64,000 nt of DNA, taken from the NCBI RefSeq assembly GCF_900101345.1, contig NZ_FMUX01000004.1, forward strand, positions 233,239 to 297,238. Direction: 5' to 3'. The notes beneath the pieces were generated by a model that worked only from the letters and a program-made list of their open reading frames with translations, searched no databases and had not been told where the DNA came from. The DNA comes from Desulfoluna spongiiphila (lineage in GTDB: Bacteria; Desulfobacterota; Desulfobacteria; Desulfobacterales; Desulfolunaceae). Every line of letters begins with the position of its first letter. Within the stretch, counting starts at the first letter, position 1. A program made the position numbers and the translations under genes. Below, in pieces: positions 1 to 8,213 of this stretch.

Positions 1-324
1 ACCCTTGCCGCCCTTTACCTCTACAACAACTTTGTGGGATGGCTCGCCTTTCTGAACACCATGCTCCCCTCCATCGGCGGCATCCTCATCGCAGACTACT
101 TCATGGTCCGAAAGCGCCTCTACGGCCACCTGGATAAAACCCGCTTCGAAACCATCCGCCCCACCGCCATCCTGGCCTGGGCCGCAGGGGTGGCAGCCGC
201 CAGGGTGATCCCCGGCATCGCCCCGGTCAACAGCGTCCTGGCCGCCGTGGGTGTCTACCTCGTGGCTGAACATGTGATGGGACTCATCAAAAACGGTGAG
301 AGGCCTGAGAGCGAGGCGGCTTAA
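1..324 (+). CDS. codB: cytosine permease, C-terminal part (NCS1 family)
   Basis: The gene is cut by the window start and is open in frame from base 1, so only about 107 C-terminal residues are visible. The stretch YNNFVGWLAFLNTMLPSIGG followed by IADYF and a later PGIAPVNSVLAAVG closely follows the end of E. coli CodB, a 12-TM proton- or sodium-coupled importer of cytosine in the inner membrane (family knowledge, from memory). At least two hydrophobic segments are visible and the tail is short and charged. A related NCS1 permease for another nucleobase cannot be excluded because the substrate-binding helices lie outside the window. Confidence 0.8.
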   Translation, partial: TLAALYLYNNFVGWLAFLNTMLPSIGGILIADYFMVRKRLYGHLDKTRFETIRPTAILAWAAGVAAARVIPGIAPVNSVLAAVGVYLVAEHVMGLIKNGERPESEAA

Positions 325-338
325 GCCGCACAGCTCTT

Positions 339-540
339 TAGCCCGGACATTTCATGAGAAAAAGTTAGATATTTCATAAATACAAAATGTAACTCACCGT
401 CTTCGGCCCGTTTTTCTCACCCTTCGGGCGATCCGAGTGCGCCCATCTTCTGCGTTATCATAGCTTTGAGGTAAGCCACTACATCTACAGCTCTGATGCC
501 TTGAATATGGGCACACTCGACTCGTGAAAGATCCGGGTTA
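339..540. repeat. MITE-like element with inverted termini (CCCGGATATTTCATGA family, copy 1)
   Basis: The left end TA-GCCCGGACATTTCATGAG and right end CTCGTGAAAGATCCGGGTTA are imperfect inverted repeats flanked by TA. The inner right part (443-540) is clearly homologous to 19642-19738. No protein is encoded. The TA flanks and length are typical of non-autonomous Tc1/IS630-type elements (inference). Confidence 0.65.
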
Positions 541-559
541 GCGATACAGATAAAACGCG

Positions 560-600
560 AAAAACCGATGCCCGCACTCTCGTGGGCATCGGTTTTTTTA
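560..600. terminator. bidirectional intrinsic terminator
   Basis: A 13-bp stem, AAAACCGATGCCC paired with GGGCATCGGTTTT, has a 10-base loop. A T-run follows the stem on the plus strand and another follows it on the minus strand. It sits just beyond the stop of the minus-strand DUF169-like gene and could end that transcript. Confidence 0.75.
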
Positions 601-643
601 TGCCTGATCACGCCTGTATACCTTTGATCCGGCGACAAAGAGA

Positions 644-1378
644 TCAAAACCCTTTAGGATTGCTGAAGTTTTTATCAAGAAAGCTGCCTTCGATGTTGTT
701 CGCCATTTCAACAAAACGAGTGGAAGGCAACGAAAAGGACACCATGTCTTCAGGAACAAAATTCCTGACCATGGGCTCCATGAACCCGACGATACTCCTG
801 GGGTGCTCTTGAAATTTTTCATTATAGGGAAGTGTAAAGACAGACTGACACCCTGAACAATTGGGAATCAACACATTGTCCATCAAACTGGCCGTGCTGT
901 CGTAGCCTGACAGGGTGACCAGTTTTGTCAGGTTGGTGAGATCCGCCGGAAAAATATTTACAACCTCAATTTCCCTGTTTTTATCGACCATTTCGAGTTG
1001 TTCCATGTACAGATATTTTTCTTTTGGCGGCTGAATAAGGGTTGCCGACTCACGGGTATATGCCTTTGAAAGCTCGAGATTCTTAAAAAACCGTTCGGTT
1101 TCCGCTAAAAATACACCTCCGTCATCTTCCAGTTCTCCAAAACCAAAATACTCCGTTGAACCGGTGCATGCCTTCCCGTTATCCTCTGAAAAACGGATTC
1201 TTTTTCCCTGTTTCGTAACCATTTTCAGATACATGAACATGCATACCCAGCGGTCTTTCTGGTAAACAAAAGAATCGTCTATCTCTTCAGGCGAAAAATA
1301 CCAGCCGATGGCAGGGTAATTGAAAGACACGACTTCTGAAAATTTCCTCAGGCTCTCTTTTACTATTTCTGAATTCAT
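644..1378 (-). CDS. DUF169-like cytosolic protein
   Basis: A 244-residue protein with no signal peptide or membrane segment. The overall pattern resembles DUF169 (COG2043) proteins, whose function is not established: a Cys/Gly-rich central segment CSGCQSVFTLPY and a late segment EDMVSFSLPSTRFVEMANNI. The match is from memory and of moderate strength. The gene is divergent from a sigma-54 activator and has a sigma-54-type promoter about 40 bases upstream of its ATG, so it is probably the activator's target. A bidirectional terminator follows it. The paired arrangement suggests an inducible function, but substrate and role are unknown. Confidence 0.6.
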   Translation of the reverse strand: MNSEIVKESLRKFSEVVSFNYPAIGWYFSPEEIDDSFVYQKDRWVCMFMYLKMVTKQGKRIRFSEDNGKACTGSTEYFGFGELEDDGGVFLAETERFFKNLELSKAYTRESATLIQPPKEKYLYMEQLEMVDKNREIEVVNIFPADLTNLTKLVTLSGYDSTASLMDNVLIPNCSGCQSVFTLPYNEKFQEHPRSIVGFMEPMVRNFVPEDMVSFSLPSTRFVEMANNIEGSFLDKNFSNPKGF

Positions 1379-1417
1379 TTAAGATTCCCCTTGTGTTTAA
1401 AAGTTGATATCTATTGT

Positions 1418-1434
1418 TTCAAAAGATATGCCAA
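1418..1434 (-). promoter_or_regulatory. sigma-54-type promoter of the DUF169-like gene
   Basis: Read on the minus strand, TTGGCATATCTTTTGAA matches the -24/-12 consensus (YTGGCAC-N5-TTGCW) in spacing and most positions. The deviations are at the end of the -24 box and C to A in the -12 element. It lies 40 bases upstream of the start codon and next to a sigma-54 activator gene, which supports the call. Confidence 0.55.
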
Positions 1435-1485
1435 AATATAAGGGTCTGTAAATACAGCTATTATCAACACCAATACCCCAAAACA

Positions 1486-1548
1486 ACGATATTAAATGGC
1501 TTTCGGCTACTAAATTTCGTGGCTACATGATAAACTATTTAATATCGT
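1486..1548. promoter_or_regulatory. inverted repeat, candidate activator binding site
   Basis: The 12-bp arms ACGATATTAAAT (1486-1497) and ATTTAATATCGT (1537-1548) are perfect inverted repeats separated by 39 bases. They lie roughly 60-120 bases upstream of the sigma-54-type promoter, where enhancer sites for such activators usually sit. Binding by the adjacent regulator is inference. Confidence 0.45.
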
Positions 1549-1583
1549 GGTTATTTTGTCTGGTTCACATGAAGGGGGTTCAG

Positions 1584-3155
1584 ATGACGGTTGATAAACA
1601 CCGATTTTTCCGAAATGTAACGCTAAGCCTTTGCAGCAGCCTTGACCTTGAAAAGGCGCTCTTTAAGTGCTTTCATTATATCAGGAAATACATCCCGGCA
1701 GATGGTCTTCAATTCGATATTACCGAACCTAACGGCGCCACACTCAGTATTGTCAGGGTAACAAAAGAAGGGGTCGAAATTCAGGACATTCTTATTCCGT
1801 TCTCACCGGAGTCCATAGAAGAAGAGCAAAGGTATTATGAAAAAAAAGAGAATAAAAAAATTGACGATGTCCTGATTTTCAATGCACCGAGCATAAATCC
1901 CATCAGTAAGGATTTTGCCAAAGTCCTTAACCTCAAGGAAGCATCCAACCTTATCCTGCCGGTGGACTTTGAGGACAGTTTTCCTGCAACAATTTCCCTG
2001 TACACTTTTTCTCAACATGCCTACACAGCAGACCATGCAAAGCTTCTTTCAGCAGTAAAGGAACCCTTTTCGATGGCCATGTCCAATGCACTGAGGCACC
2101 GTGACGTACAGAACCGGTCGGAAAATTTCAAGAAAGAGACCCAGAGGCTCTACCTTGAACTGATGGAAATCTCAGGGGATAAAATCATAGGCGCGGAGTC
2201 CGGCTTAAAAGAGGTCATGACCCTTGCCCGGCATGTGGCTGAAGTGGAAAGTCCCGTGATGCTTCTTGGAGAGACAGGCACAGGCAAAGATGTCATTGCA
2301 AATGCTATCCACCAGTTTTCAAAAAGACACGAAGGACCGGTTGTCAAGGTCAACTGCGGGGCTATACCGGAAAATCTGATAGACTCTGAGCTGTTTGGCC
2401 ATGAGAAAGGCGCATTTACCGGTGCTGTTTCCCAAAAAAGAGGAAAATTCGAACGCGCTGACTCCGGCACTCTTTTTTTAGATGAAGTCGGCGAACTCTC
2501 CCTGGTTGCCCAGGTCAGGTTGTTACGGGCTATCCAGTTCAAGGAGATTGAACGCCTGGGAGGCACCCGAACAATTCCTGTGGATACACGTATTATTGCC
2601 GCAACCCATCGAGATATGGATGAGTTGATTAAATCCGGCACATTTCGTGAAGATCTCTACTTCAGACTAAACGTTTTCCCTATTCGCATTCCCCCTTTAA
2701 GGAAGAGAAAAGAGGATATCCCGGCCCTCGCCCATTACTTTATCGAAAAAAAAGCCAAAGATTTAAATCTTTACCCGCCTCAAAGACTGGCCCCCCGGGC
2801 CATGGACCAATTGATGGATTATGACTGGCCCGGCAATGTACGTGAACTTTCGAATGTCATAGAAAGAGCGTTGATTCTAAACCGCAACACCCCACTCACC
2901 TTTGACAACCTGCATATCAACTCTGCCACACATAACGCCACGGAAATCCCTATGGATAAAAACGATGATGACATTATCCCCTTTGATGACATGATTTCAC
3001 ACTACATCGTCAAGGTTTTAAAACGCACAGGCGGGCGCATAGAAGGCCCCAATGGCGCTGCAAAACTCCTGAGCATGAAACCGAACACCCTGAGAAGTAA
3101 AATAAAAAAGCTCAACATCCGGTTCGATAAAACAAAAGCCAAAAGGCCCTCGTAG
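1584..3155 (+). CDS. sigma-54-dependent transcriptional activator (GAF-like / AAA+ / Fis HTH)
   Basis: The 523-residue protein is an enhancer-binding activator. An N-terminal sensory region of roughly 190 residues looks GAF-like. It is followed by the AAA+ domain with Walker A GETGTGKD, the sigma-54 contact loop GAFTGA, Walker B TLFLDEVGEL and the NVRELSNVIERALIL segment, then a C-terminal Fis-type helix-turn-helix (GPNGAAKLLSMKPNTLRSKIKKL). The start was placed at ATG 1584 because GAAGGGGG precedes it by five bases; an upstream ATG at 1527 adds 19 unlikely residues. There is no receiver domain, so a small ligand or cofactor probably binds the N-terminal region. It is divergent from the DUF169-like gene and its sigma-54-type promoter. 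Confidence 0.92.
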   Translation: MTVDKHRFFRNVTLSLCSSLDLEKALFKCFHYIRKYIPADGLQFDITEPNGATLSIVRVTKEGVEIQDILIPFSPESIEEEQRYYEKKENKKIDDVLIFNAPSINPISKDFAKVLNLKEASNLILPVDFEDSFPATISLYTFSQHAYTADHAKLLSAVKEPFSMAMSNALRHRDVQNRSENFKKETQRLYLELMEISGDKIIGAESGLKEVMTLARHVAEVESPVMLLGETGTGKDVIANAIHQFSKRHEGPVVKVNCGAIPENLIDSELFGHEKGAFTGAVSQKRGKFERADSGTLFLDEVGELSLVAQVRLLRAIQFKEIERLGGTRTIPVDTRIIAATHRDMDELIKSGTFREDLYFRLNVFPIRIPPLRKRKEDIPALAHYFIEKKAKDLNLYPPQRLAPRAMDQLMDYDWPGNVRELSNVIERALILNRNTPLTFDNLHINSATHNATEIPMDKNDDDIIPFDDMISHYIVKVLKRTGGRIEGPNGAAKLLSMKPNTLRSKIKKLNIRFDKTKAKRPS

Positions 3156-3795
3156 GGTTGGGACATCGCCGCAAGGGATATCATTCCGTAAACCGCTTCA
3201 TGGACAACATGCCGTCCACGCGCCTCCTTGAAACTTTTTCTCCCCCCACATCACTGTGGCATTGTGACCATGCAAATCCAGATCACCCAGGCTGCTGTGA
3301 TCGCAATTTTCGATGGCTGAATCATCAGAAGAGGAACGGGTTCGATTGGCACCAAGCCGTCGGCGTCAGTTCCCGTGGGGGTAAACCCGGGAATTAAAAA
3401 ATACGGTCCCTCACCATACGATCCCGCCAAACCGCCTGTGTGACGGGGAGATACCCATGCCTATAGAGGCTGATCGCCGATTCATAGCGGTCTGTTTTTC
3501 TGCAAAGCCAAAACAAATCATTCTAAAAATAAGCAAAAAAATTAACAATGCTATTTTAGTATGTTAGTTCCCTGCGAGGCGATTCCAAAGAGGATCGTAT
3601 CAAATATGCATGCCTGCCCCCTTCTCTCAAGCGGCAGTTTCTGTTAGCTGAAGGAAAGAAATGAAGTGAATGGGATCCAGTACACGGAACCACCCTGTAC
3701 CCTATTGATATGTTCCCCGGTAGAGCAACATGTGCGTACATGTATGGTGTAGGCCCCGGGAAACAGGAACACAGTGATAGTAAGAAGGAAATGCA
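3156..3795. other. intergenic region upstream of aspA
   Basis: About 640 bases with no convincing gene; short open frames have no ribosome site or recognisable product. A perfect small inverted repeat CATGT-GCGT-ACATG at 3729-3742 lies about 55 bases upstream of the aspA start and could be an operator, but it is too short to be sure. Confidence 0.4.
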
Positions 3796-5208
3796 GTGAA
3801 AAGTTATCGTCTTGAGCATGATTGCATCGGTGAAAGAGAAGTCCCCTGTGAATGCTATTACGGCATCCAGACCCTGAGAGCTGCTGAAAACTACAAAATC
3901 AGCAACATTCCCATCAGCCATTATCCCCAGCTGATCGACTCCCTGGCATATATCAAAATGGCCGCAGCCCAGGCCAACTGTGAGCTGGGGTTGCTGGAAG
4001 AAGACAAGTCAAAACACATCACACTGGCCTGTGAAAAGATCCTGGAAGGGAAATACTACGATCAGTTTGTGGTCGACGTGATCCAGGGCGGTGCAGGAAC
4101 CTCCACCAACATGTGCGCCAACGAGGTCATCGCCAACCTCGGCCTGGAAGGCATGGGCCACCGCTGCGGTGAGTACGAGTTCCTGCACCCGAACATTGAT
4201 GTGAACATGTCCCAGTCCACCAATGACGTGTACCCCACAGCCATGCGTATCACCTTGATTGCCAAAATACGCCAGCTTATCGAGGCCATGGCGTTTTTGA
4301 AAAAGTCCTTTGAAAAAAAGGCCGAGGAGTTCAAGGACATCATCAAGATGGGGCGTACTCAGCTCCAGGACGCCGTGCCCATGACGTTGGGACAGGAATT
4401 TTCCGTATACGCCGTGATGCTCGGCGAAGACATGATGCGCCTGCAGGAAACCACGGACCTGGTGCGTGAGATCAACATGGGGGCCACCGCCATCGGCACG
4501 GGTTTGAACGCCCATCCCGAGTATGCGGATCTGGTGACGGAGAAACTGTCCAACCTGCTGGGCATTAATCTGGTCAAAGCCGAAAACCTGGTGGAAGCCA
4601 CCCAGGATACCGGAGCGTATGTCCAGCTTTCCGGAGTACTTAAGCGTGTGGCGGTAAAAGTCTCCAAAATCTGCAATGACCTGCGATTGATGTCTTCCGG
4701 TCCCCGTTGCGGTTTCAACGAAATCAACCTGCCCCCCATGGCCCCAGGGTCTTCCATCATGCCGGGCAAAGTCAACCCCGTCATTCCCGAGGTGGTCAAT
4801 CAGGCCTGTTTCTACGTGGTTGGTGCAGACATGACCGTCACCATGGCCTGCGGCGCCGGTCAGCTGGAACTCAACGTCATGGAACCGGTTATCGCCCACA
4901 GCCTGTTCAGCTCTCTCATGTACCTGCACAACGCCTTTGAAACCCTGGCGACCCGATGTATCGACGGCATAACCGCCAACGAGGACGTCTGTCGCAACTA
5001 CGTCCGCAACAGCATCGGCCTGGTCACGGCCTTGAACCCCTATATCGGCTATGAAAAGTCCACAGAAGTGGCCCACGAGGCCCTTGCCTCCGGCACGTCA
5101 GTGTACGACATCGTCCTTGCCAAGGGGTATATGAAAAAAGAGGATCTGGACGACATCCTCTCCCCTGAGAACATGATCAAGCCCCGGTATTTCCATAAAA
5201 AAGATTAG
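3796..5208 (+). CDS. aspA: aspartate ammonia-lyase
   Basis: Catalyses reversible deamination of L-aspartate to fumarate and ammonia in the cytosol. The 470-residue length is normal for AspA. The fumarase/aspartase signature GSSIMPGKVNP lies at about residues 317-327, and it contains the mobile catalytic serine loop. The substrate-binding segments GGAGTSTNMCANEV and SQSTNDVYPTA and the helix segment GRTQLQDAVPMTLGQE are all present. NMCANEV and the N-terminal YYGIQTLRA favour aspartase over fumarase. The start is GTG at 3796 with AAGGAA upstream. The gene stands alone and is followed by a strong terminator. In anaerobes it feeds fumarate to respiration or provides ammonia; which applies here is not shown. 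Confidence 0.93.
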   Translation: MKSYRLEHDCIGEREVPCECYYGIQTLRAAENYKISNIPISHYPQLIDSLAYIKMAAAQANCELGLLEEDKSKHITLACEKILEGKYYDQFVVDVIQGGAGTSTNMCANEVIANLGLEGMGHRCGEYEFLHPNIDVNMSQSTNDVYPTAMRITLIAKIRQLIEAMAFLKKSFEKKAEEFKDIIKMGRTQLQDAVPMTLGQEFSVYAVMLGEDMMRLQETTDLVREINMGATAIGTGLNAHPEYADLVTEKLSNLLGINLVKAENLVEATQDTGAYVQLSGVLKRVAVKVSKICNDLRLMSSGPRCGFNEINLPPMAPGSSIMPGKVNPVIPEVVNQACFYVVGADMTVTMACGAGQLELNVMEPVIAHSLFSSLMYLHNAFETLATRCIDGITANEDVCRNYVRNSIGLVTALNPYIGYEKSTEVAHEALASGTSVYDIVLAKGYMKKEDLDDILSPENMIKPRYFHKKD

Positions 5209-5216
5209 GGTAACGT

Positions 5217-5251
5217 AAAAGCCCCCGGCGTATCATGGCCGGGGGCTTTTG
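5217..5251 (+). terminator. intrinsic terminator of aspA
   Basis: A GC-rich hairpin (GCCCCCGGC with a loop and GCCGGGGGC) flanked by AAAA and TTTT starts nine bases after the aspA stop codon. Confidence 0.85.
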
Positions 5252-5333
5252 TGTTCTGTGGGAGAAAAGGGAGGACAGGTGCTATCAGGAGCCATGACGG
5301 ACCGTTCGTCAAGGCGCGCTCCCTTTTCATAAT

Positions 5334-5690
5334 TTATGTGTCATGTCTATCCACTTCGTTTAGCGTAAAAACATCTTTATTTGATTCAAAGAGGAAACCG
5401 ATAACAGGAATAAAGGCTAAGTACATTTTCCCTTCAGATAGTGCCCCACCGAACGATGCCCAATATTCTCCATAATGTGTAAGTCTTCTTATCGTTGCGT
5501 TGTGTGCAAGCCAAAATGAGCAAAAAAAATACCATACCAAAACAGGTACGATTAATACGAAATTGATTATAGTTGGTAAGTTATCCAATATCGGTAACAG
5601 AAAAATTAGCAACAATACATAAGGAAACGGGAAAAAGCTTAGTATCAGCTCATAGCTCACAAATGTAATGATATAGCTTATAGCATCCAT
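5334..5690 (-). CDS. small integral membrane protein (cassette gene)
   Basis: I do not recognise a family. The 118-residue product is strongly hydrophobic, with three or four likely membrane helices (for example YELILSFFPFPYVLLLIFLL and a Val/Ile-rich second segment) and a short charged C-terminus. The start at 5690 is well supported: AAAGGAG precedes the ATG by six bases, whereas the longer open frame upstream has no ribosome site and runs towards the adjacent MITE. It is the last gene of the cassette array. Genes of unknown function encoding small membrane proteins are common in integron cassettes. Confidence 0.7.
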   Translation of the reverse strand: MDAISYIITFVSYELILSFFPFPYVLLLIFLLPILDNLPTIINFVLIVPVLVWYFFCSFWLAHNATIRRLTHYGEYWASFGGALSEGKMYLAFIPVIGFLFESNKDVFTLNEVDRHDT

Positions 5691-6083
5691 CGTAAACTCC
5701 TTTGGGAAACATAACGAGTATGCCGGTTCCATTGCATGTAAACTTTGGCCCGCCCTCTTAGCCCGGATATTCCACAGTAACAATCTACAACCCATCATGG
5801 CTTTCGACTGATCGTTATTTCATGAAATATCCGGGTTAGGGTAAACCGTTTCAACGGGGCCCATTCGCCTGCTGAACAGAACCCACCCTTGAGTTTGTTA
5901 AACCGCAGAATGCTTCGACTGACAGGCATACGTATCTGATCTAAGGGCGTTACAAGACGATTACATTGTTTGTGGGCGATCTTTTTCCGGAAAAATACGT
6001 AAACATGATCTCACAAACCCGAATTTCCTCATTTTTAGCGCAAAATACTGCAAATAAGCCAAATGTACAGCACTTTTCCCTGT
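5691..6083. other. intergenic spacer in the cassette array
   Basis: No gene is evident. The spacer holds a MITE (5759-5838) and, 21 bases upstream of the next start, a core-like CTCGTTATG on the minus strand (around 5711-5717). The rest is AT-rich with no clear attC arms. Confidence 0.4.
5759..5838. repeat. MITE-like element (CCCGGATATTTCATGA family, copy 2)
   Basis: The ends TA-GCCCGGATATT and AATATCCGGGTTA are inverted repeats flanked by TA; total length is 80 bases. They match the termini of the copies at 339-540 and 52614-52664. It is inserted within the cassette array. Confidence 0.65.
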
Positions 6084-6440
6084 TCACTTTTTGTCGGCAT
6101 CTATCATACCAATCTCTTTCAATAACTCCATAACAATGGAAATCTTTGACCCTGCCATGGTCCCACCAAGAGAAAGCATAACAGAGCAGGTTTCCATGAT
6201 CTCATCTCGTGTTGCCCCTGCATCAATAGCCTTTTGTGTCTGTCCTAAAATACAACCCTTACACCCCATCACTATGGCTGCACCCATTGCCATCAGCCGC
6301 TTGGTCTTCGTGTCCAGAACGCCAGGCTCATACGTTTTCTTGTAATGGGCTTGGTATTGTTCCCCCTGTTCCCCTTGCCAATCGATCAACTCCCAGAAAT
6401 TATCACTGATCTGGTTGTACTCTTCTCTTAAATCCCCCAT
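6084..6440 (-). CDS. carboxymuconolactone decarboxylase / AhpD-like protein (cassette gene)
   Basis: The 118-residue protein has the all-helical CMD/AhpD fold signature: LDTKTKRLMAMGAAIVMGC, then CKGCILGQ, then AGATRDEIMETCSVMLSLGGTMA. The CxxC pair in GCKGC is the thiol motif of AhpD-type peroxidase partners. The histidine that usually follows it is glutamine here, so full AhpD-like relay activity is uncertain. Some relatives are peroxidatic or redox helpers, and others have unknown roles. The start has AAAAGGA seven bases upstream. It lies in the cassette array and is unlikely to be co-regulated with its neighbours by anything but read-through. Confidence 0.8.
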   Translation of the reverse strand: MGDLREEYNQISDNFWELIDWQGEQGEQYQAHYKKTYEPGVLDTKTKRLMAMGAAIVMGCKGCILGQTQKAIDAGATRDEIMETCSVMLSLGGTMAGSKISIVMELLKEIGMIDADKK

Positions 6441-6497
6441 TATATATTCCTTTTTTAAGGTTTGAATACTTGAGCTATAAAGTGATGGTGCAGAAGC

Positions 6498-6560
6498 CCC
6501 TACCGAACCTGTAGAATACTCTCATTTCCAAGAGCACTCCAATGCCATTCGGTTTGGCCC
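6498..6560 (-). repeat. cassette boundary, attC-like hairpin
   Basis: Inverted ACCGAA/TTCGGT (6502-6507 and 6548-6553) encloses a second imperfect stem around a GGAAATG loop. The minus-strand run TATTCTACAGG next to the core also occurs at 7860-7885 and 10539-10570. The core itself is degenerate (GGTTCGGTAGGG), so this is attC-like rather than canonical. Confidence 0.45.
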
Positions 6561-6578
6561 CTCTCAAACAAGCAATTG

Positions 6579-7037
6579 TTACCGAGATGTTTTTTGCATA
6601 TGAAGCAGTTCAACGCCCTGAGATGTTTCTGATTGAGTATAAATCGTGTAACCCAGCTTTTCATACAGACGGATGTTTCGACTACTTTTTATGCCCGTAA
6701 ATAATTTGAAGGTAACTTTTTTATCAGCAATTTGCTCAACCCGTTTCATCAAGATGGTTCCAACGCCCTGATTCTGAAAATTCGGATCCACTATCAGACG
6801 TTCTATGTCAATTTCATTACCATCAACCGTGAAGCGTACAGAACCTACGATTTTGCTATCGATTTCAGCTTTTAAGAACACTTTTTCTTCGAACTCATCT
6901 TTCAATGATTCCAACGTTTGAATCAATGGTGGCAATTTGTAATTATTGTAGATTTTTGCTTGCCCTTCAAATGCGGATTTTTGGATTTTCCAAATTTGGA
7001 AAGCATCTGACACATCTGCCTTTGCAATCGAAATCAT
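6579..7037 (-). CDS. GNAT-family N-acetyltransferase (cassette gene)
   Basis: The 152-residue length and layout are those of a single-domain GNAT enzyme that transfers an acetyl group from acetyl-CoA to an amine. The acetyl-CoA-binding motif A is clear in IVDPNFQNQGVGTILMKRVE, which has the Q/R-x-x-G-x-G/A loop. The preceding beta strand (KIVGSVRFTVDGNEIDIERL) and the late segment NIRLYEKLGYTIYTQSE (motif B, with the conserved LYEKLGY) complete the fold. The substrate cannot be read from the sequence. It is bounded upstream by the attC at 7063-7137 and downstream by the attC-like hairpin at 6498-6560. GNAT enzymes are frequent integron cargo. Confidence 0.88.
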   Translation of the reverse strand: MISIAKADVSDAFQIWKIQKSAFEGQAKIYNNYKLPPLIQTLESLKDEFEEKVFLKAEIDSKIVGSVRFTVDGNEIDIERLIVDPNFQNQGVGTILMKRVEQIADKKVTFKLFTGIKSSRNIRLYEKLGYTIYTQSETSQGVELLHMQKTSR

Positions 7038-7062
7038 ATCAATATTTCCATCTCCGAGAGAA

Positions 7063-7137
7063 CGCCAACGCTAAAATGAGTTTTTATGCAAATAACCACC
7101 GCAGCGTTTTGGCATCACCTGCAGCCTATAGTTGGGC
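7063..7137 (-). repeat. integron attC recombination site
   Basis: On the minus strand the site runs from R''-type GCCCAAC (7131-7137) to R'-type GTTGGCG (7063-7069), 75 bases in all, with internal AACGCT/AGCGTT pairing. It begins just after the SDR stop codon and ends 26 bases before the GNAT start, as expected for attC. Its right half (GCGGTGGTT ... TTTTAGCGTT) resembles Vibrio-type repeats as I recall them. Confidence 0.7.
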
Positions 7138-7139
7138 CT

Positions 7140-7826
7140 TTACCGGTAATTCGTCCCATTGTTCAAATCAATAACTTCGCCGTTAATGGATGCAGGTGCA
7201 TCTGTTGCGAGCCAACAGACTGTCTCTGCCACCTCTGCAACTGAACAGAATCGTTGTGTGATGGTAGCGGTTTTTAAACGTTCTTTTCGATCCTGAGGAA
7301 TGTTCTTCATCATGTCTGTATCCACAGGCCCGGGAGCCACCGAGTTTGCAACGACACCTGTTGGACCGAATGTTCTTGCGATTGAGCGCATGGCATTCAT
7401 AATTCCTGCTTTAGAAATACCATACCAAATGTCAGGATGGCCGATTTCGCCAGCAATTGACCCCATGCTCACGATCCGGCCTCCACCAATACTGGCCATT
7501 TTCTCGGCCATGCGGATGCTAAGTCGCACGGAAGTAACCTGATTAACGTTGAGGATATGATGAATATCGTCTTGGCAGTAGTCGCTTGCCGTCTTGGTAT
7601 TCATGATTCCAGCGTTATTGATGAGCACATCGGCATGACCGATCTTGTCAACAACCTGGGTTGTCTGTTCGTAATCTGAAATATCCGCTGTCCAGGAGAT
7701 GACCCCATCCGCCGGGGAATCGATCCCCGATCTGGACAAAACATGAACTTCAAAGCCTCTGGCCAAAAGTTTTTTTGATATTTCGAAGCCGATTCCTCGG
7801 TTACCGCCAGTTACAATTGCCTTCAT
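7140..7826 (-). CDS. short-chain dehydrogenase/reductase (cassette gene)
   Basis: A classical SDR of 228 residues that uses NAD(P)(H) to oxidise or reduce an alcohol or carbonyl group. Visible motifs are the cofactor loop TGGNRGIG, NNAGIM, the catalytic serine in SMGSIAG (about S123), and YGISK with Tyr135 and Lys139. The PGPVDTDM segment follows. FabG-like reductases are the closest general match, but substrate is not determined. ATG 7826 is chosen as start because AAGGA lies upstream; the open frame extends seven codons further without a ribosome site. It sits in the cassette array with an attC immediately after the stop codon. Confidence 0.88.
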   Translation of the reverse strand: MKAIVTGGNRGIGFEISKKLLARGFEVHVLSRSGIDSPADGVISWTADISDYEQTTQVVDKIGHADVLINNAGIMNTKTASDYCQDDIHHILNVNQVTSVRLSIRMAEKMASIGGGRIVSMGSIAGEIGHPDIWYGISKAGIMNAMRSIARTFGPTGVVANSVAPGPVDTDMMKNIPQDRKERLKTATITQRFCSVAEVAETVCWLATDAPASINGEVIDLNNGTNYR

Positions 7827-7859
7827 TTTTTTCCTTAGAATATACAAAGTAGGTATGCT

Positions 7860-7885
7860 GCCAAACGAGCCTGTAGAATAGTCCC
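7860..7885 (-). repeat. cassette boundary core (TATTCTACAGGCTC-GTTTGGC)
   Basis: The minus-strand string TATTCTACAGGCTCGTTTGGC recurs with small changes upstream of the LysE gene (8843-8870), the amidotransferase-like gene (10539-10570) and, more degenerate, the AhpD-like gene. The position just before each start codon fits the R' end of attC sites. A matching R'' is not visible here. Confidence 0.45.
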
Positions 7886-8094
7886 TTTAATCAGAATAGC
7901 CGCTATACTCATTCGATTGATGGTATTATCACGCACTTTCCAGGACAATGGAGGACCTTTTGTCCTATGTCAGCCCCCTTCTCTCTGAATCATTCGGCTG
8001 ACAGCCGTGTACCCATCTGGCAAATTGTGTTTGGAAAGTGAAAAGCGATTACATCACCTATGTTCGACTTATCCCATGATTATAGATGAATCGC

Positions 8095-8213
8095 CACTTA
8101 CCGGCCTAAATATTACCTTTTCAGAAACCAAAATCTGATCGAGAGCCCAAAATGTCAAATGTGTAGGTGCGGCCCCCTTCTTTGGGTCCTATCTTTGCAG
8201 AAAATTTTTATTT
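8095..8213 (-). repeat. dispersed repeat downstream of LysE gene
   Basis: About 100 bases are similar to 11142-11245, sharing ATCAGATTTTGGTTTC, CATTTTGG and ACCTACACATTT on the minus strand. The short end CGCACCTACACATTT, next to an AAGGGGG run, resembles REP-type repeats near minus-strand gene ends elsewhere in the window. Confidence 0.55.

Larger units (their letters stand above)
7827..8213. other. cassette spacer with core site and repeat
   Basis: No gene is evident. A core-like GTTTGGC (minus strand, 7860-7866) preceded by TATTCTACAGGCTC lies 34 bases upstream of the SDR start. The far end (8095-8213) holds a repeat also found at 11142-11245. Confidence 0.5.

Noticed and set aside
3158..3397. 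79-codon frame downstream of the sigma-54 activator
   Set aside because: It begins three bases after the stop without a ribosome site, and the product has no recognisable pattern.
4009..5076. 355-codon open frame antisense to aspA
   Set aside because: Same explanation; aspA is unmistakable and covers the whole stretch.
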